Origin: Lota lota
Taxonomy: Eukaryota; Chordata; Actinopteri; Gadiformes; Lotidae
DNA: 64,000 bases
Reading direction: 5' to 3'
Assembly: GCA_026745465.1 (NCBI GenBank)
Contig: JACYXH010000826.1
Location: forward strand, 4,938,724-5,002,723
Shown here: positions 10,693-23,790 of the stretch, one piece after another
Numbering within the stretch: position 1 is the stretch's first letter
Layout of the letters: every line of letters begins with the position of its first letter
Notes under the pieces: model-generated
Seen by the model: only the letters and a program-made list of their open reading frames with translations
Told to the model about the DNA's origin: nothing
The model's database searches: none
Position numbers and translations under genes: made by a program

Positions 10693-11154
10693 CACTCGGT
10701 TGGTATATGTATTATTATGCAGTGTGCTTAGCAGGGACTTCCAGGTCTCTACGGTCTCGCAGGTCATCTTGGCAGAGATTGACCACTGACGTCAACAGTG
10801 TGAACTATAGGTCCAATGGACAAGAGTGGAGTTAACTGCCGTTAAACAGGTGGAATAAATACTCTTAGAAATATACCAGCAAAGGGTGACTGTTGTGTTC
10901 AGATATTGTGTCCATTACATCACCGCTGCTTCAAATACCACCAACGACTAATAGCACTGCAATGATCACAGGAGATGTTAAGTGACAGCTGAGAAAGATC
11001 AGGCGGTGTGCTATTAGCTCCGGAGCGATAGCTAGCTGTCCCACCAGGCAGGTCAGTGTGTACTCTCTCTACTTCTGTTTTAAGAGGGCTAGCGGGCAAG
11101 GAAGGAGCTTTGATGTGTAGCATGAAATAAGCCTGGCTTGTGTTTTTCAAGTTC

Positions 11155-11335
11155 CTTTGTGTTGTCAATAGTGTAGCATAGTGAAGGGGTTTGGTTAGTT
11201 TAACTTCCAGCTGAAAGGTTCTGGGTTTGAAACCAAATGTACACAGTCTAACTGTGGGCATCTTTTAGCAAGATAGTCAGCAGGTAGCCCCTGCATATGA
11301 AAATGCATAAAATGCTAAATGATTAAATAGAACAA
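11155..11335 (+). mobile_element. degenerate tRNA-derived SINE-like sequence
   Basis: A B-box-like GGTTCTGGGTTTGAAACC lies at about 11217-11234, followed by a body reading GTCTAACTGTGGGCATC (11248-11264) and a tail ending AAATGCTAAATGATTAAAT. The layout fits a fish tRNA-derived SINE, but divergence is high and the boundaries are approximate. Confidence 0.45.
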
Positions 11336-12247
11336 TGACCAGTTTCTATCAAGGAGTTATTATGTAGTGGATGATTGAGTGTTGTTCCTTTTGCTCTTTG
11401 CAAGGTGAAGTTGTTGAGCATTTCTTAATTTGCCATCCCTTATTGTCGGCTGCTCCATTGTCAAATATGAAATTCCAGACAAGTGACATGAGTAAGGCGC
11501 TCTCCATCCTACCACATCTAAAGTATGTGAGATAAACACAACATAAACACTATATGGATTTGTGGCTTCCTTCTACGTCATTGATGCTTTTTGTTTCAGT
11601 GGCTTCAGTATTTCAGCAGTACAGTCTTTGTACACCGAACTGCTTGTGTTTTCTGCCCACTAAGGCATTGGTTTGTTCTGATTGGGGGGTATAAAAAACA
11701 CAGTCCAAAGGAAAATGAGTTTAGTTAAATTCTGTAGTGCTGAGAGCACGAGGGAGGGTGGGTGTTAAGTAAATTTCACTGCAAAGATGGAAATAACGGC
11801 TCCATTGGTTTGTGCTTTGGGATTTAATTTGTCAGGATTCACTTACAACAGCTCGAAAAATGCAGCATCCTCTGCATAGCCAATCAGATAACTGCTAATC
11901 CGGGATGATTGCCTGCCCCTCGCCATAACATGAATGTGATTGGCTGCTAGGCCTTGTGATCCAATCCTGTGACAGCAGGATTGTACGGGGATCTGGGAGT
12001 TGTTATTTGTAGACCACAGGAGATCAGCTACTGTATGCTGTGTTTTATGTATTGTATATTCATTTCACGAATCATAGAGTGGTAAAGGTAAAATAAACTG
12101 AAATGGTCGCCCAAGGTGTGGCACATGTATTACCGCTGTCAAATAATTCTTCTTGTAATGTCACATTAATGGTATTAATTAATTGTATTATTAAGTTTAA
12201 ATGTAGTATTAGACTGCTATTGATTCATCACTGTGGTCATTCTAGGA

Positions 12248-12258
12248 CCCCCCCCCCC

Positions 12259-12289
<31 letters not shown>

Positions 12290-12293
12290 ACAG
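12248..12293. repeat. polyC-(AC)n composite tract
   Basis: About 28 consecutive C residues run directly into (AC)9. It is the reverse complement in form of the tract at 12485-12548. Confidence 0.95.
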
Positions 12294-12484
12294 AACCCCA
12301 AACAGACACACACATGATCACATACCAATTCAAGGTAAATCAGCCATCAGACCAATGCACAGTGCAGGTTGAATCCTGGTGATGTGATTGGTTGTCAGCT
12401 TTGTGGTCTGTGATGGACTTAAATTGCCCTCTGTAGGCCAGAGGGCAAGTATTTTCTACTAGTATTTTCTCTCCTCATTTTGTG

Positions 12485-12492
12485 GTGTGTGT

Positions 12493-12523
<31 letters not shown>

Positions 12524-12548
12524 GGGGGGGTGGGGGGGGGGGGGGGGG
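12485..12548. repeat. (GT)n-polyG composite tract
   Basis: A GT run of about 22 bp passes directly into about 40 G residues broken once by T. Confidence 0.95.
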
Positions 12549-12939
12549 TGCCACAAGAGCTTGTGCTCATCAAATCTTAATATTTTTAAATATATTTGCT
12601 GGACATGCTCTCCACATTCATACCAAGAGGCCGAACCAACACAAACATAAAGGGGAGGCATCCAGATGATTAGTTCGATTTAGTTACAAAGATAGCAAAA
12701 ACACCCCCCACTCTCATAAACATGGTGTGGCCCAACATCCCTCTTAAGGTATTTGAGTGGTCAACTCTGACCACTCCCCTTTGTCAGGTGAACAAGGAAA
12801 CCGGTTTAGAAGCAGAGGTGAACATGTAAGACAATGAAACAATCATTAAGCCTCAACACGTGCAAAACAACACCGTATTAAACTGAAAGATGATTATGGA
12901 ATCTGTTATAAATCAAATAAAGTTATGAAGGAGCATGGT

Positions 12940-13310
12940 ATAATTACTGATGTGAGGTAAGTCATAATGGAGTTTAGCTGGTCTAGTGAGGTATAACTAC
13001 TGATGTGAGGTAACTCATAATGGAGTTTGGCTGGTCTAGTGAGGTATAATTACTGATGTGAGGTAAGTCATAATGGAGTTTGGCTGGTCTAGTGAGGTAT
13101 AATTACTGATGTGAGGTAAGTCATAATGGAGTTTAGCTGGTCTAGTGAGGTATAATTACTGATGTGAGGTAGCTCATAATGGAGTTTGGCTGGTCTAGTG
13201 AGGTATAATTACTGATGTGAGGTAAGTCACAATGGAGTTTGGCTGGTCTAGTGAGGTATAATTACTGATGTGAGGCAAGTCATAATGGAGTTGGACTGGT
13301 CTAGTAAGAT
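12940..13310. repeat. 53-bp minisatellite, 7 copies
   Basis: Units begin with ATAA(T/C)TACTGATGTGAGG at 12940, 12993, 13046, 13099, 13152, 13205 and 13258, an exact 53-bp spacing each time. Only a few substitutions separate the copies (GTAAGTC or GTAACTC/GTAGCTC, GTTTAGC or GTTTGGC), which implies recent expansion or homogenisation. There is no CRISPR character: units abut without spacers. Confidence 0.97.
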
Positions 13311-13536
13311 AGAGATAAATCCATCACAGTATGTATTTGTGCGTGTGCGTTTTGCATTGGTATATGATTGTGAGTGTTTGTGCGGGTATGTGTTGTGCAT
13401 GTGTGGGGCGGTTTATCACGTCATGGGAGCAGCAGCATCCAGCTGGTTAATGAGGACCTCTTGAGTGTTACTTCACCAGCACAATGTTTACCATACAAGA
13501 CTGCTGTTTAGAAATCACTATCACTTCTATGGTGGC

Positions 13537-13540
13537 TATA

Positions 13541-13571
<31 letters not shown>

Positions 13572-13573
13572 TT
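13537..13573. repeat. (TA)n followed by polyT
   Basis: TATATA for about 24 bp and then about 11 T. Confidence 0.95.
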
Positions 13574-14682
13574 ATTATGTATATTTTGTTATGTATATCA
13601 GCCACGAGCACAACTTTTGTGTCTATCGAATGTATCATTGGGTCTTTAATTGTATTGTTTTTGCCTTCAAATAGGAATAAAATGTATTGCTTGGTGAAAA
13701 ATATTTTTCTTTTACAAATTCTCAACCCCATAGAACCAGGTGGTTTAATAAGGCCATTATGTCCTAAAAAAGTCACACAAACAATAGCGACATTTAATGG
13801 TCAAGCAACAATGTTTAATTTTTACGTACGTACGTACTTTTTGTGAACTGTTTCTAAATAATTTACCCAATAACATACGGTCATCGCGTTACATTAGAGA
13901 ATGCATCCATGTAACTGGAAACAGCATCCCTTATATGGGCAGATCCTCCTGTTATGGTGGCCTCATATGACCCATGTGAAATGGCTGCCCAAATATGGAT
14001 TTCCTGTTCCATTGAGAACTGTGTGAGAACATACTTTTTGTTTTCATGTTTGTGTTCATCATAGTCTCTTTAAACACAGAGCATTATAACCTATTGTTAG
14101 ATCTCTCTCACCCTAATCACATTGATTCATCAAACGTTTACAGATCTTAATTTCGCTAGCAAACAAGCTTAACCCCTGGGCTCCGATCATTTGCGTCACC
14201 CATAGACTAGCATCCACCGGTCTATGTGTTGCATAGTAACAAGACCCACAACCGCAACTACTGCAGCTTGTCAGTGTCATTGGATGATGTATCAACCTTA
14301 TTTAAAGATGAGATGGTGGAAACACCCCTTCTAGACCTGTACGCCAGTGCACGAGACTAAGGATGACAGGAGGAGCATCTTGGAAAACATTGTCAAAGAA
14401 CCCATCTTTGGGTAAACCTAATTTATGGAACCAGTGCCATACACAACTTGTGCATTGGTTTGCAACTGATGATTCTCTCTATTGGTTAAACACATGCTGT
14501 TGCATGCATGGTTAACCGGTCCCCTGCTGATGAAGTGACGATGCAACACACCTGATGACACGCTTATTGAAACTGAATTGAAGGGGCGTTTACAGGGAGC
14601 CTGCAGCCCTGCACCAGAAGGAAAACAACCAACCTGAAGCAAACCTGGACCTCTACACAAGATAGCTTATCTTATTCTTAAG

Positions 14683-14739
14683 TTATATATATGTATATAT
14701 ATATATATATGTATATATATATTTATATATAAAAAAAAA
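14683..14739. repeat. (TA)n-rich tract with polyA
   Basis: TA repeats with ATG interruptions ending in a run of A. Confidence 0.92.
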
Positions 14740-16078
14740 TGTATCTGTATATTTTTCTGCACAATTGAGTATTCCTGGAATTCAAGCATTTTATGGCCAT
14801 TAAGACGTTCTAATGTTGATGTCTAAGGTGCATATGTCATATAAACTTGACCAACAAAAAAAAAAAGATTCCTGTAAAGAATATAGACAATAGCATATGA
14901 ATCCTTATTAGGAGGTGTCTCATGTTATCTTTATTTCTTACAGTACAGTTTATTCACCTGCAGTCCTTTTTTATTGGCAGATCCTAGGTCCAGATTCATA
15001 TATATCCAAGGTCATACGTCATGGGGGGAATTTTGTCACCTACAAATGACCAAGCTTTGAATTTGTTTCATTCTATTATTTTGTGCTTGCAAACCTTTGG
15101 AGAAGCATTTCTGTAAGTTTGATCATACTGTGTTTGATGCTATTGCTTTCTTTACTCTATTAGTAACTATGCTTATTTGCATTCGATTAAACTAAATTCA
15201 ACATAACTTTATTTCAGACACATAAGTCCAAATCAGTAAATTATTTATTAAATTGTGTAGGTGAATGCATGTTTATGAGTTAAATTCTAAACCCTGTATT
15301 ACTTTTGTTTCAATTTAACATGACCAATCTGTTTGTGTCAGCATATATTTAATTTCCCATAAATCTGCCATTTTTAACAGACAAGTCCATAGATCATGTA
15401 TATCAAAACCTTTTTTATTTTTTAAAGCTATGGTTCTGAAGAAGAACATTTTTGAGGTTTTCCTGAAATTTTCACTGTACAGCAAAATCTGTCCTGACGG
15501 ACATTATGGGTCCAAGAGGCAAAAATGTTCAGCATGCGAAATAAGGCATGTACACCAAGTTTCAGAATTCTTTATCCATCGGGCGGATGTGCCGATCATT
15601 TGACCGGAAGTTATATGCCCCCTATGAGCAAAATGGTTCCCAATTTTTCACAAATCAGGGTTGATATGTTCAGGATTCCCAACCGGAATAAACAAATTAT
15701 TTTATAAAAGCTTCACCTAAGTGACTACAAATATATTAATAGTGAATAGCAATATTTCAAATATAAAGTCAATGTTTTCTTGGTGGAGTACCAAAAATAC
15801 ATGCAGGGTTTGACTTGAAGAGCGCTCTGTTGCGTTCTCTGAGGGAACCGTGACATCTTAACTGTTCCAACTGGACCGTGACATTTCAACATGCATGCAT
15901 TAGCATCTACACAGTAGCACCACTATATGTACACATTAATATCCACCCAATTTCCCATTATAAGAAACGGGAAACTCTCATGAAAAACTAGAGTGTGTGT
16001 ATTATGCCATGTGTTGGCTGTCTTTCTGCAATTTGTTGTGTGTATGTGTGGGCGTGTACTTCACTGTTCCTGCACATG

Positions 16079-16082
<4 letters not shown>

Positions 16083-16139
<57 letters not shown>
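16083..16139. repeat. (GT)28 microsatellite
   Basis: An almost uninterrupted GT run, followed by a short GTA triplet run. Confidence 0.96.
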
Positions 16140-16141
<2 letters not shown>

Positions 16142-16954
16142 ATGTGTGTAGTAGTAGTACACCTCTGCTTAGAGAGGACCCAAAGGTTAGCTGGCTCACT
16201 CAATGCCAGATGCTATTTTTAGCACTTGTTTCAAAAAGCCCTGCACACATTGTGGAGTTTAGTACCACTGTATCTCAACCAATACTGGCCATTTACTAAG
16301 TCTAAATCATGTGGTTGCTGCGTTATTAAAAGTTATATGAGAATGAATCGCTAATGTCAGAAGAAAACATTGTGATTCTTGTGTGTGCACGTGTGTGTGT
16401 GTCCCATGATAGTGAGTAGGATTCAAAATGTCAGTCTCACTTTGACTTTGTTTGCTGTCCTTGTTAATAAACAACAGCTATAGAAAGAGCAAAGGATAAG
16501 TGCAAGGGAAAATTAATGGAAAATCATAGTGTTGTTGATTAACACTGCTGTCAAACCAGTAGAAATGGAGAGAAGATCAATGAAAACTTGGGAGGAGATT
16601 CAAAAGTAAAAGTCCCAACATGTTTTAATGACGTGTTCTGGCTACAGTCTCATATTTGGATCATCTGGTAATATTGTATCCAGTGCAACCTGTTCTGCTC
16701 TGAGGCTGCAGTGAGGAACGCAGCTCTGGAGGGTTTCTCTTGAGAAGAGGGTTTTCAGCTCTGTCGACACTTTTCTTTCTTTTATCAAGGAATTAAAAAA
16801 GTTAGTGAGAGTTAGTCGGGAACCTCGGAGACAAACACAGAAGGGATGCAGAAGGGGAACTACTGCATTCCTGAAGATGTGGACACGATGATTAGGGATG
16901 GTTTCCACTAAAGCACAGTCTGCATCCAGCTGGAAGGACTCTTGATGCAGTGGA

Positions 16955-17115
16955 TGTGTTGAAGAGACCTGGTTTGAACCGCAATGCCCGAAGCCTACCT
17001 GTAGGCCTTCTTGAGCAAGATGCCCTAACCCACAATCTGCTCCTTAATAAAATGCACAGAATTTCACTGTAAGTCGCTTTGGATAAAAGGGTCTGCTAAA
17101 TTGTTAAATAGTAAT
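16955..17115 (+). mobile_element. tRNA-derived SINE with conserved fish tail
   Basis: A B-box-like GGTTTGAACC lies at 16971-16980, then the body word CTTCTTGAGCAAGATGCCCT, then the tail TAAGTCGCTTTGGATAAAAG (17072-17091) and GTCTGCTAAAT. This tail is widely shared by fish SINE/LINE families. The A-box end is eroded, so the left boundary is approximate. Confidence 0.7.
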
Positions 17116-18429
17116 AATAGTAAGGAGGGAGGAGTAATTAGCAACATTTTCTTAGAAACTATTGGATATATGTTTTTTTAAATATATAGGTGTAATAGTT
17201 GGTGCTCAAAACTAATTTGTACCGTCTCCATAACGTAGGATGGTAAAGGCATCTGTATTGGTCGGTTCTGAACTTGAATTGGATTGTGCAATTCAAATAC
17301 TACATCTGCACAGGATTGTAATGCAGTTCACATATTAGTCATCTTGCATAAGCAGGATTATGCTTACAAGCTTGTGTAGATATTGAAGAGGAACTCTTCA
17401 CAATTACACTGCAAGGCCTCACAAAATCTGAGGGGGCCATTTGATTGGCTAGCAGTTTGACAACATACTTACTGTCCCATGGAGAATTAAATGGTTCAAT
17501 CCATTTTTGACAGATACAACATCTCTGTGAGGCCAAAGTGGCCTATGGCACTGCCAACTCAGTCAGCTGCATTCCATTTTAGAACCGGCCATAGTTAAGT
17601 TCTTCATGTGAAACATGGTGTTAAAGAGGATCATGGGTAATGTAGTCCAGGAAAGGCTTTCTGTAAACCCTCATAGAGGCTTTAATGTGAATCAGGGTGT
17701 TGACGAATAAAGAAAGGGAAAGGCTAGTGTTTGATCCCTAATCTAAAATCGTCATGCTGGTGTCTCTTTGGGTTTCCATCTCGTTCGCCTGTCCTTTCTC
17801 ATCAGTGCCTTCTGCCATTGGCTGTCACTGGGACAGACATTCCGTTACCATGACGTTTTACCTGATGGGTTGAGACAAGGCATGGCTGTGATGTCAGTCC
17901 CCCGACTGCGACACCCCAGTCACTCAGTACGACCCCCCGCAGGAATAATACGCCTTCTAATTCAAAAGCTCAATGGGAAAATGTTCATTTAAAGGCTGTG
18001 GTAAATGTGAATACATTTACTGGGTTTCTGACTCTGGTGGGGTCTTTGCCTTGATAGTTATCATCTAATTGTACTATGTGCTGCATGTTTACCTGAATTT
18101 TATATTATTATGTAATAATATAATATTAATAAACATTCCTGTCTTGGTCCAGTTCCCATACAGTGACACACAGACACCCAGCGCCATTACAAGGAATATC
18201 TCTCACCATCTCTGATATCTCTGCTTTGTCCTGGGAGATCTGAGCTCATGACCTAGATCAATCACAAGCGCAACGCAAACAGTGGTGACAGTGGTTTCTT
18301 ATTGATTGAAGCAACTCCAGATACTTCCACTGAAGGTGGAAATATTGAGGTGATGTGTGGTGCGAGATGCTGTATATGTTAGTATCGGAAATATCTAAGG
18401 TATCATCGGCAGATAAAACTGGTAGTTTG

Positions 18430-18565
18430 TGAAGACGTTGTGTTTATGAGGACATTGTGTTTATGAAGACATTGTGTTTACGAGGACCTTCTGTTCATGA
18501 GGACCTTGTGTTTATGAGGATGTTGTGTTCTTACAAAGACCTTGTGTTTATGAGGATTTGGTAGT
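18430..18565. repeat. 17-bp minisatellite, about 7 copies
   Basis: Units resembling TTGTGTTTATGAGGACA repeat at 17-19 bp spacing with substitutions. Confidence 0.85.
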
Positions 18566-19540
18566 TTATGATGACCTCTGTGGGGTCGCTGTGGGGGGTG
18601 GAAAGGGAGGGGGGGGACGTCTGGTCTGGTTAGCGTGCACAGTGGAAGCGCACGGTGGGTGAGCCGGTGCTCAGCTCGTGGGGTTTCACTGGTTCATGCG
18701 TGAGCGAGGGCGGGAGGTGATGACATCACTTGGTAGTGTTTGACGTCGTTGTGAATGATGACTTGAAGGAAGGAGGGGGTGCGGAGGGGTAAGGTTGTGC
18801 AAGGGAACATGCAGAGACGGGGGAGAGGCGCGTGCCAAACCCTCAGCATCCGTGATGGTGCAGGCACACGCACACATGCACACACTCACGCACACTCTCC
18901 TGAATATACATTCACAGCAAAAAGTGGAAAATAGTTATATAATTTGTATATTTTGACAAAATAACATTTGGTGGGAGGGTGGATTAGACCTTTTTGATAA
19001 TAACACTAATACATATCAGAAATTCCTGATCTTTTGTCACTTAGATCCATTTTCCATTGTATACCACAATAGAATATTAGATTGGAATTATTGAGATAGT
19101 TATTTATCCATTCATATATTTCCAAAAAATGCTTTTCGTATTGAAAGCAGCATTTGTGACATGGATAACATGCTCATAATATATATTGCAGTATTAATAT
19201 AAATTCAAAATGTCGTGCATTTGTGATTTCCACCACATAAAGAAATTCACGGTTGTAGGGACAGTTAAAAGACCAGAGAGGCGGTTGGAGGGATGATCTC
19301 ATATCTGAGACCCTTTATGTTAGTGGGCATTTGGAGTGTTCCACACACTGTATCAATCTGGGCAGTCATGCTTATCCGTGATTTACACACCATGCATTAT
19401 TCGAGGAGTCAACTGTGAAAGAGAAGGAGGAAAAACGTTCGGCGAAGTGGCAGATACTACCACAGAGTATATGATACTGTTTGTTGTTGTTTCATTTCTC
19501 TTTCATACACCACTGGGTCTGAAGGCACAGTTCGTTAATA

Positions 19541-19592
19541 ATGTGTGTGTGTGTGTGTGTGTGTGTAAGAGCGTGTGTGTGTGTGTGTCTGT
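19541..19592. repeat. interrupted (GT)n microsatellite
   Basis: Two GT runs separated by AAGAGC. Confidence 0.93.
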
Positions 19593-20409
19593 CTGTGAGG
19601 ACGTGGATGTGATAGGAAGTGACAGCATGGAGATGATATGCCTGGAAGTCATTAATATCTCAGAGGTGCTGAGTGGCGGGCGTCCTCCGAACTTCCTGAG
19701 TGCTGGGTCTAAGCGATGGATGGGGAAAAAAATGCTGTTTCCTTGTCAAAGGTTTTCAGGCCATACTCACGTTTTTTGGAAGAAGCTGTCCTTCCATACT
19801 GTAAGGACAAAGAACATATATATTTTCCTTTTTACGCCTTCGCAGAACACTTTTGCTGGCTGCCGGGGTCAATTACACGTCATTCTTTGAAAACATTAGA
19901 CGTTTTTCCCCCCCAGACAGACATCTAAATATGCACCTACATTTTGCAGATTAAAAGAACAACTAAATCAATCATGTTTATTCAATTGTTTAACTGAACT
20001 AACTTTAAGGCTGTGGTTCGAATAGTCTTTTTTGCTTAGGAAGGTTCCTAACTGAGTGAAATGACCCGGAAGTATCGTAAGTGGCAGACATTGTAAGAGC
20101 TGTTTAAATTCTCTAAATGCTAAGAAAACTGCTTCAATGCTACCTTTCTTATCTCCTTCAGCATAGGGTACACTGGACCATCCTTTACAAAAGGAAAGGA
20201 GACAATGCCGTCCCACAATTCCTTGTGGCAATAACATTTAATGTGACGCACCATTCAGCCGTGCACGGAAACAAACAATCAACATTATTTTCATACAATC
20301 ATCATAATTGGTATCCATGTCAATAAATATGAGTGGACAGGAGGGTGATCGTGAGCAACCATTCTCAATGGGACAACTATTTCATTTCACTTTTGTGACT
20401 GGGAGCTTA

Positions 20410-20487
20410 TACTGCTCAAAAAAATAAAGGGAACACTTAAACAACACAATGTAACTCCAAGTGTTCCCTTTATTTTTTGAGCAGTAT
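20410..20487. mobile_element. 78-bp TIR-to-TIR relic of the Tc1-like family
   Basis: The left part, ACTGCTCAAAAAAATAAAGG and on through AACTCCAAGT, matches the left end of the full-length copy at 52004 base for base over about 50 bp. It then joins directly to GTTCCCTTTATTTTTTGAGC, the right inverted repeat. TA dinucleotides flank both sides. The whole transposase region is missing. The junction falls on AGT, which occurs at both breakpoints of the full copy. Confidence 0.9.
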
Positions 20488-22383
20488 ATATAAAAAAAAA
20501 ATCCAACCTTGGTAATTAAGTTATCTTTTCACCGGGTTGTCCATATTTATACAGCCTGCATGAAACAACACGGTAGGAACACACAGGGCAATGTTTTTAA
20601 GATGCGGTTTTAGCAGTCCATCTTTGGAACATTGTAGTTTCTCCACGGCAGACCCACGTCCATAACATCTGCTGTTGCATAATTAAGTAGCCTAAGCGTA
20701 AGGGCAGTTAGATCCTCTTCGTACCGCGGTTGTTTTGAGAGTTCTTATTAATTCTCCTTCACATCTTTCTTTGACCTCATGATGTTTTCCATCAAGGTCA
20801 AGAAAAAGTGGATAGGAAAGGACATAGAACCTATTTTTTTTTACTATTTGACCGTAGCCTGAATATAAGTGTTTAAATATTAGCGTTGTGCTTTTTTATT
20901 AGATAATTAAAAAGAAATTGGTTCTGAACACGGAACGAGCAAAGTCATGGAACTAAGGTTTTTTTTTTTTTTTTTGACAAAGCACACACATATCTGTGTG
21001 TGTGGGTGTGTGTGTGTGTCACATCTCTTGTTAGGTTTGTCACTCCGGGTCATTCAGCGTAAACTCTCAGGGTATAGAAATAACAGATAAAAGGATGATT
21101 ATTAGGGGCACCGCATCTTCCAAACATTGCCATAAAGCCCTTTATACTACGTTGTTGACTCCCAAGTTCCTCCAGGATGAAACCTCCACTGTGAGGCTGC
21201 GTCTTCAACCGGCAGCCATAATGTGCAACCGTGCAAAGGCTCCAATCTTCCTTTCTCAACCAAACTTGATTCAAGACAATGAAAGCCGTCCCACTCACAT
21301 CCATGGAGCTCAGTAGGCGCTCGGCAGAACCAATTTGAGCAGCGATAATCACGAGGGCCTGCAAATTGTCTTCGGGGTGCTCCTCCTAGCGTAGAGAATA
21401 TTTAATCTAAAACCGTTTTGGGCGCTTTCTCCCGGGTTCAAAAACAGCCATGATTGGAAAAGTAAGGCAATACGAGGAGCTTGGAGAACAAATGTTGGGT
21501 GGGCCTTATCTAATGGCCCCAGCCCATCTCCATGTTGTTGAGCTACTAGGGACATGTCTTGATGTCGTTTAAATCGTTTCCCTTCTTTGACCTGGAGAAA
21601 TTGAAAAATGAGCTATGTTGAGAAAGTTGGCAATGGGACTTTTTTGGACTGCAGAAAATTCTGTTGGTGAAGTTGTCTGTAAACTGTCTGAAACTCAGAC
21701 CAACTGTATTTGGTGTCTTTTACCCACTTTAACTCTCCCCGGTACCTTCAATGACCTCCTTCATACTTTTTAACTCGTCAGACTGTCCGTCTAACTGTTT
21801 TGTCCATCCGTCTGCCAATCAGACGCCGTTGAGATGAGATGAGTTTTTCTATGACTTGGGACAGCGACAGATGACTTGCGAGATTTTTCCAAGCGTTGAG
21901 ACAATGACGGAAAACCCTTTGGGTAATAAGACTATGACACAGATCCTTGTCTATCTCTGTATCGAGGACACATGACGACTATAATTACTCTGTCTCTCTT
22001 AGGGACTACATGCCTTGACCCGCTTTCTCTCTGCAGGGAATCAATGAGCGTCGTGACACAGGGAAAACATGCAAACAAACACAACTAACAAGGAGCAAAC
22101 AAACAAACCAATAGCAAACAAACAAACACGCCACAGGCGAGCAAGGTGCTCTAGCATGCATGTTGCACGTGGATGGAAACTGTATTATTCTGTTCACCTT
22201 CACAAGAAAATATATGCTCAGTTTCTAATAAAGTTACAAAATATTGTATTGTTTCATGCAGCCCAGTAGTGCACGTTGGTGTGTATAGTGAATGTTAGCC
22301 ACGTAGCCTACACAGTCACACGTTTAGCTTACAAGGATATGCCTTTCTTTATCTGTAGACTGGAATACATAAACAAATACATG

Positions 22384-22389
<6 letters not shown>

Positions 22390-22435
<46 letters not shown>

Positions 22436-22446
22436 GGGGGGGGGGG
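22390..22446. repeat. (GT)n-polyG composite tract
   Basis: A GT run of about 29 bp joins a run of about 28 G. It has the same orientation and form as 12485-12548. Confidence 0.95.
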
Positions 22447-23409
22447 TCTGAACACAGCCAACCACATAGTAAGAGATAGGGAGGGAGAGAGAGGCAAAAA
22501 GGTATGGGAAAGAAAGAGAGGTGAGAGAGATGAAAACAGAGTGTGAACGGTAGAAATAGTCACAGATTGGCAGTGAGAAGGGAGTGAGAGAGGAAGACAA
22601 CATGAGAGATAAGGAGAGAGAGGTAGAGAGAGTGTTCTGCTCTCTCTACTTCGCTCTCGCTGCTCTCCACTTTTGTGTGCTTTCCTCTCCAGAAACCTGG
22701 TGAGGGGCTAGCAGAATTCTTCTACTAGAAACACGACCTTGTGTGAACCCAACTTCTATCTCCTCTGCCGGTGATCCAAACCAAAAAGCAGACCACCTTC
22801 CTGCTGAAGAGTCTACTCTCTCATTAGACTCACAAATCAGACTTTAGACTAATATCTAAATTCTGATAGCAGACGAGCTCAAATCTGGGGGAACGGGGCA
22901 TTTCACTTTCTTTTAATATTTTTAATATTTGTTGGAGGTGGGGATCTGGATGCGCGTAATTTGGGAACGCATATTCGGCCAGCAGTACTGTAAGAGTGTC
23001 TGTAAAGGTTTCAAATCAACACCGTGTAGACATGCTTCTTAAGAAACACACTTATTCAAATCCCCTTCTGAAAGCTTAATCAAGTTTTCTTCGGCAGAAT
23101 ACCTCCGTAATGAAACAGGAAACAAGCTGTAACTCTGTCCCTTCTAGTTTCTGGTTTCAGGCCCAGCCTCTGTGCCGCCCCCCCCCCCCCCTGAAGTTTG
23201 GCTATAAGCCAGTTCTGTTCAAGTTCTGTTAGTAGGACTGCTGGAGCCGAGATTGCCATTACTCATAGTACCATGCCATTGGGACAATGAGCTTTGGCTA
23301 ATGCATATGTATTTGGTTTAAAGAACAACATTCTTCTTTACTCAGGAGTTCCGGAACAGTCCATTGACCAGTAGGAAAATGATAGCCTATCGTGAATTTA
23401 GACCAACAA

Positions 23410-23790
23410 AAAGTTAGAAAGAGGAGAGAGAGATGAAGAGAGAGGCTAAATGGGATAGTGATGCAGAGCGAAATGAGGAGATGGAAAGAGAGAGAGAGGG
23501 AGAGAAAGGATGGATTGACGCAGGCAGGTACATTTTTTTATTTAAGAGAGGGAGAAAGAAAGGTAGTTTGCAAGACAGAGTGAGAGAGAGAGCTGGAGAG
23601 AAATACAGGGGTATGGAAACAGAGGTATAGAGAGAGAGAGGGAGAGAGAAAGACAGAGGTAGGGTGATAGAGATATATAGAGAGAGAGGGGGAGAGAGAA
23701 AGACAGGGGTATGGAGACAGGGGTATAGAGAGGGAGAGAGAGGGAGAGAGAAAGACAGGTAGGGAGAGAGAGAAAAAGACAGAGGTAGGG
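23410..23790. repeat. GA-rich low-complexity DNA with minisatellite character
   Basis: AGAGAGAGGGAGAGAGAAAG blocks alternate with ACAGGGGTATGGAGACAG and AGGTAGGGTGA words, suggesting an irregular unit of about 40-50 bp. GA-rich sequence also lies at 22480-22640. Confidence 0.75.

Noticed and set aside
12940-13310. Regularly spaced repeats suggesting a CRISPR array
   Set aside because: The whole 53-bp unit repeats with no unique spacers, and the genome is vertebrate.
13823-13838. ACGTACGTACGTAC palindromic run
   Set aside because: Short simple repeat without context.
15480-15710. Non-repetitive 60-codon frame and phrase-like sequence resembling a dispersed element
   Set aside because: I could not match it to any family or find ends, so no feature is called.
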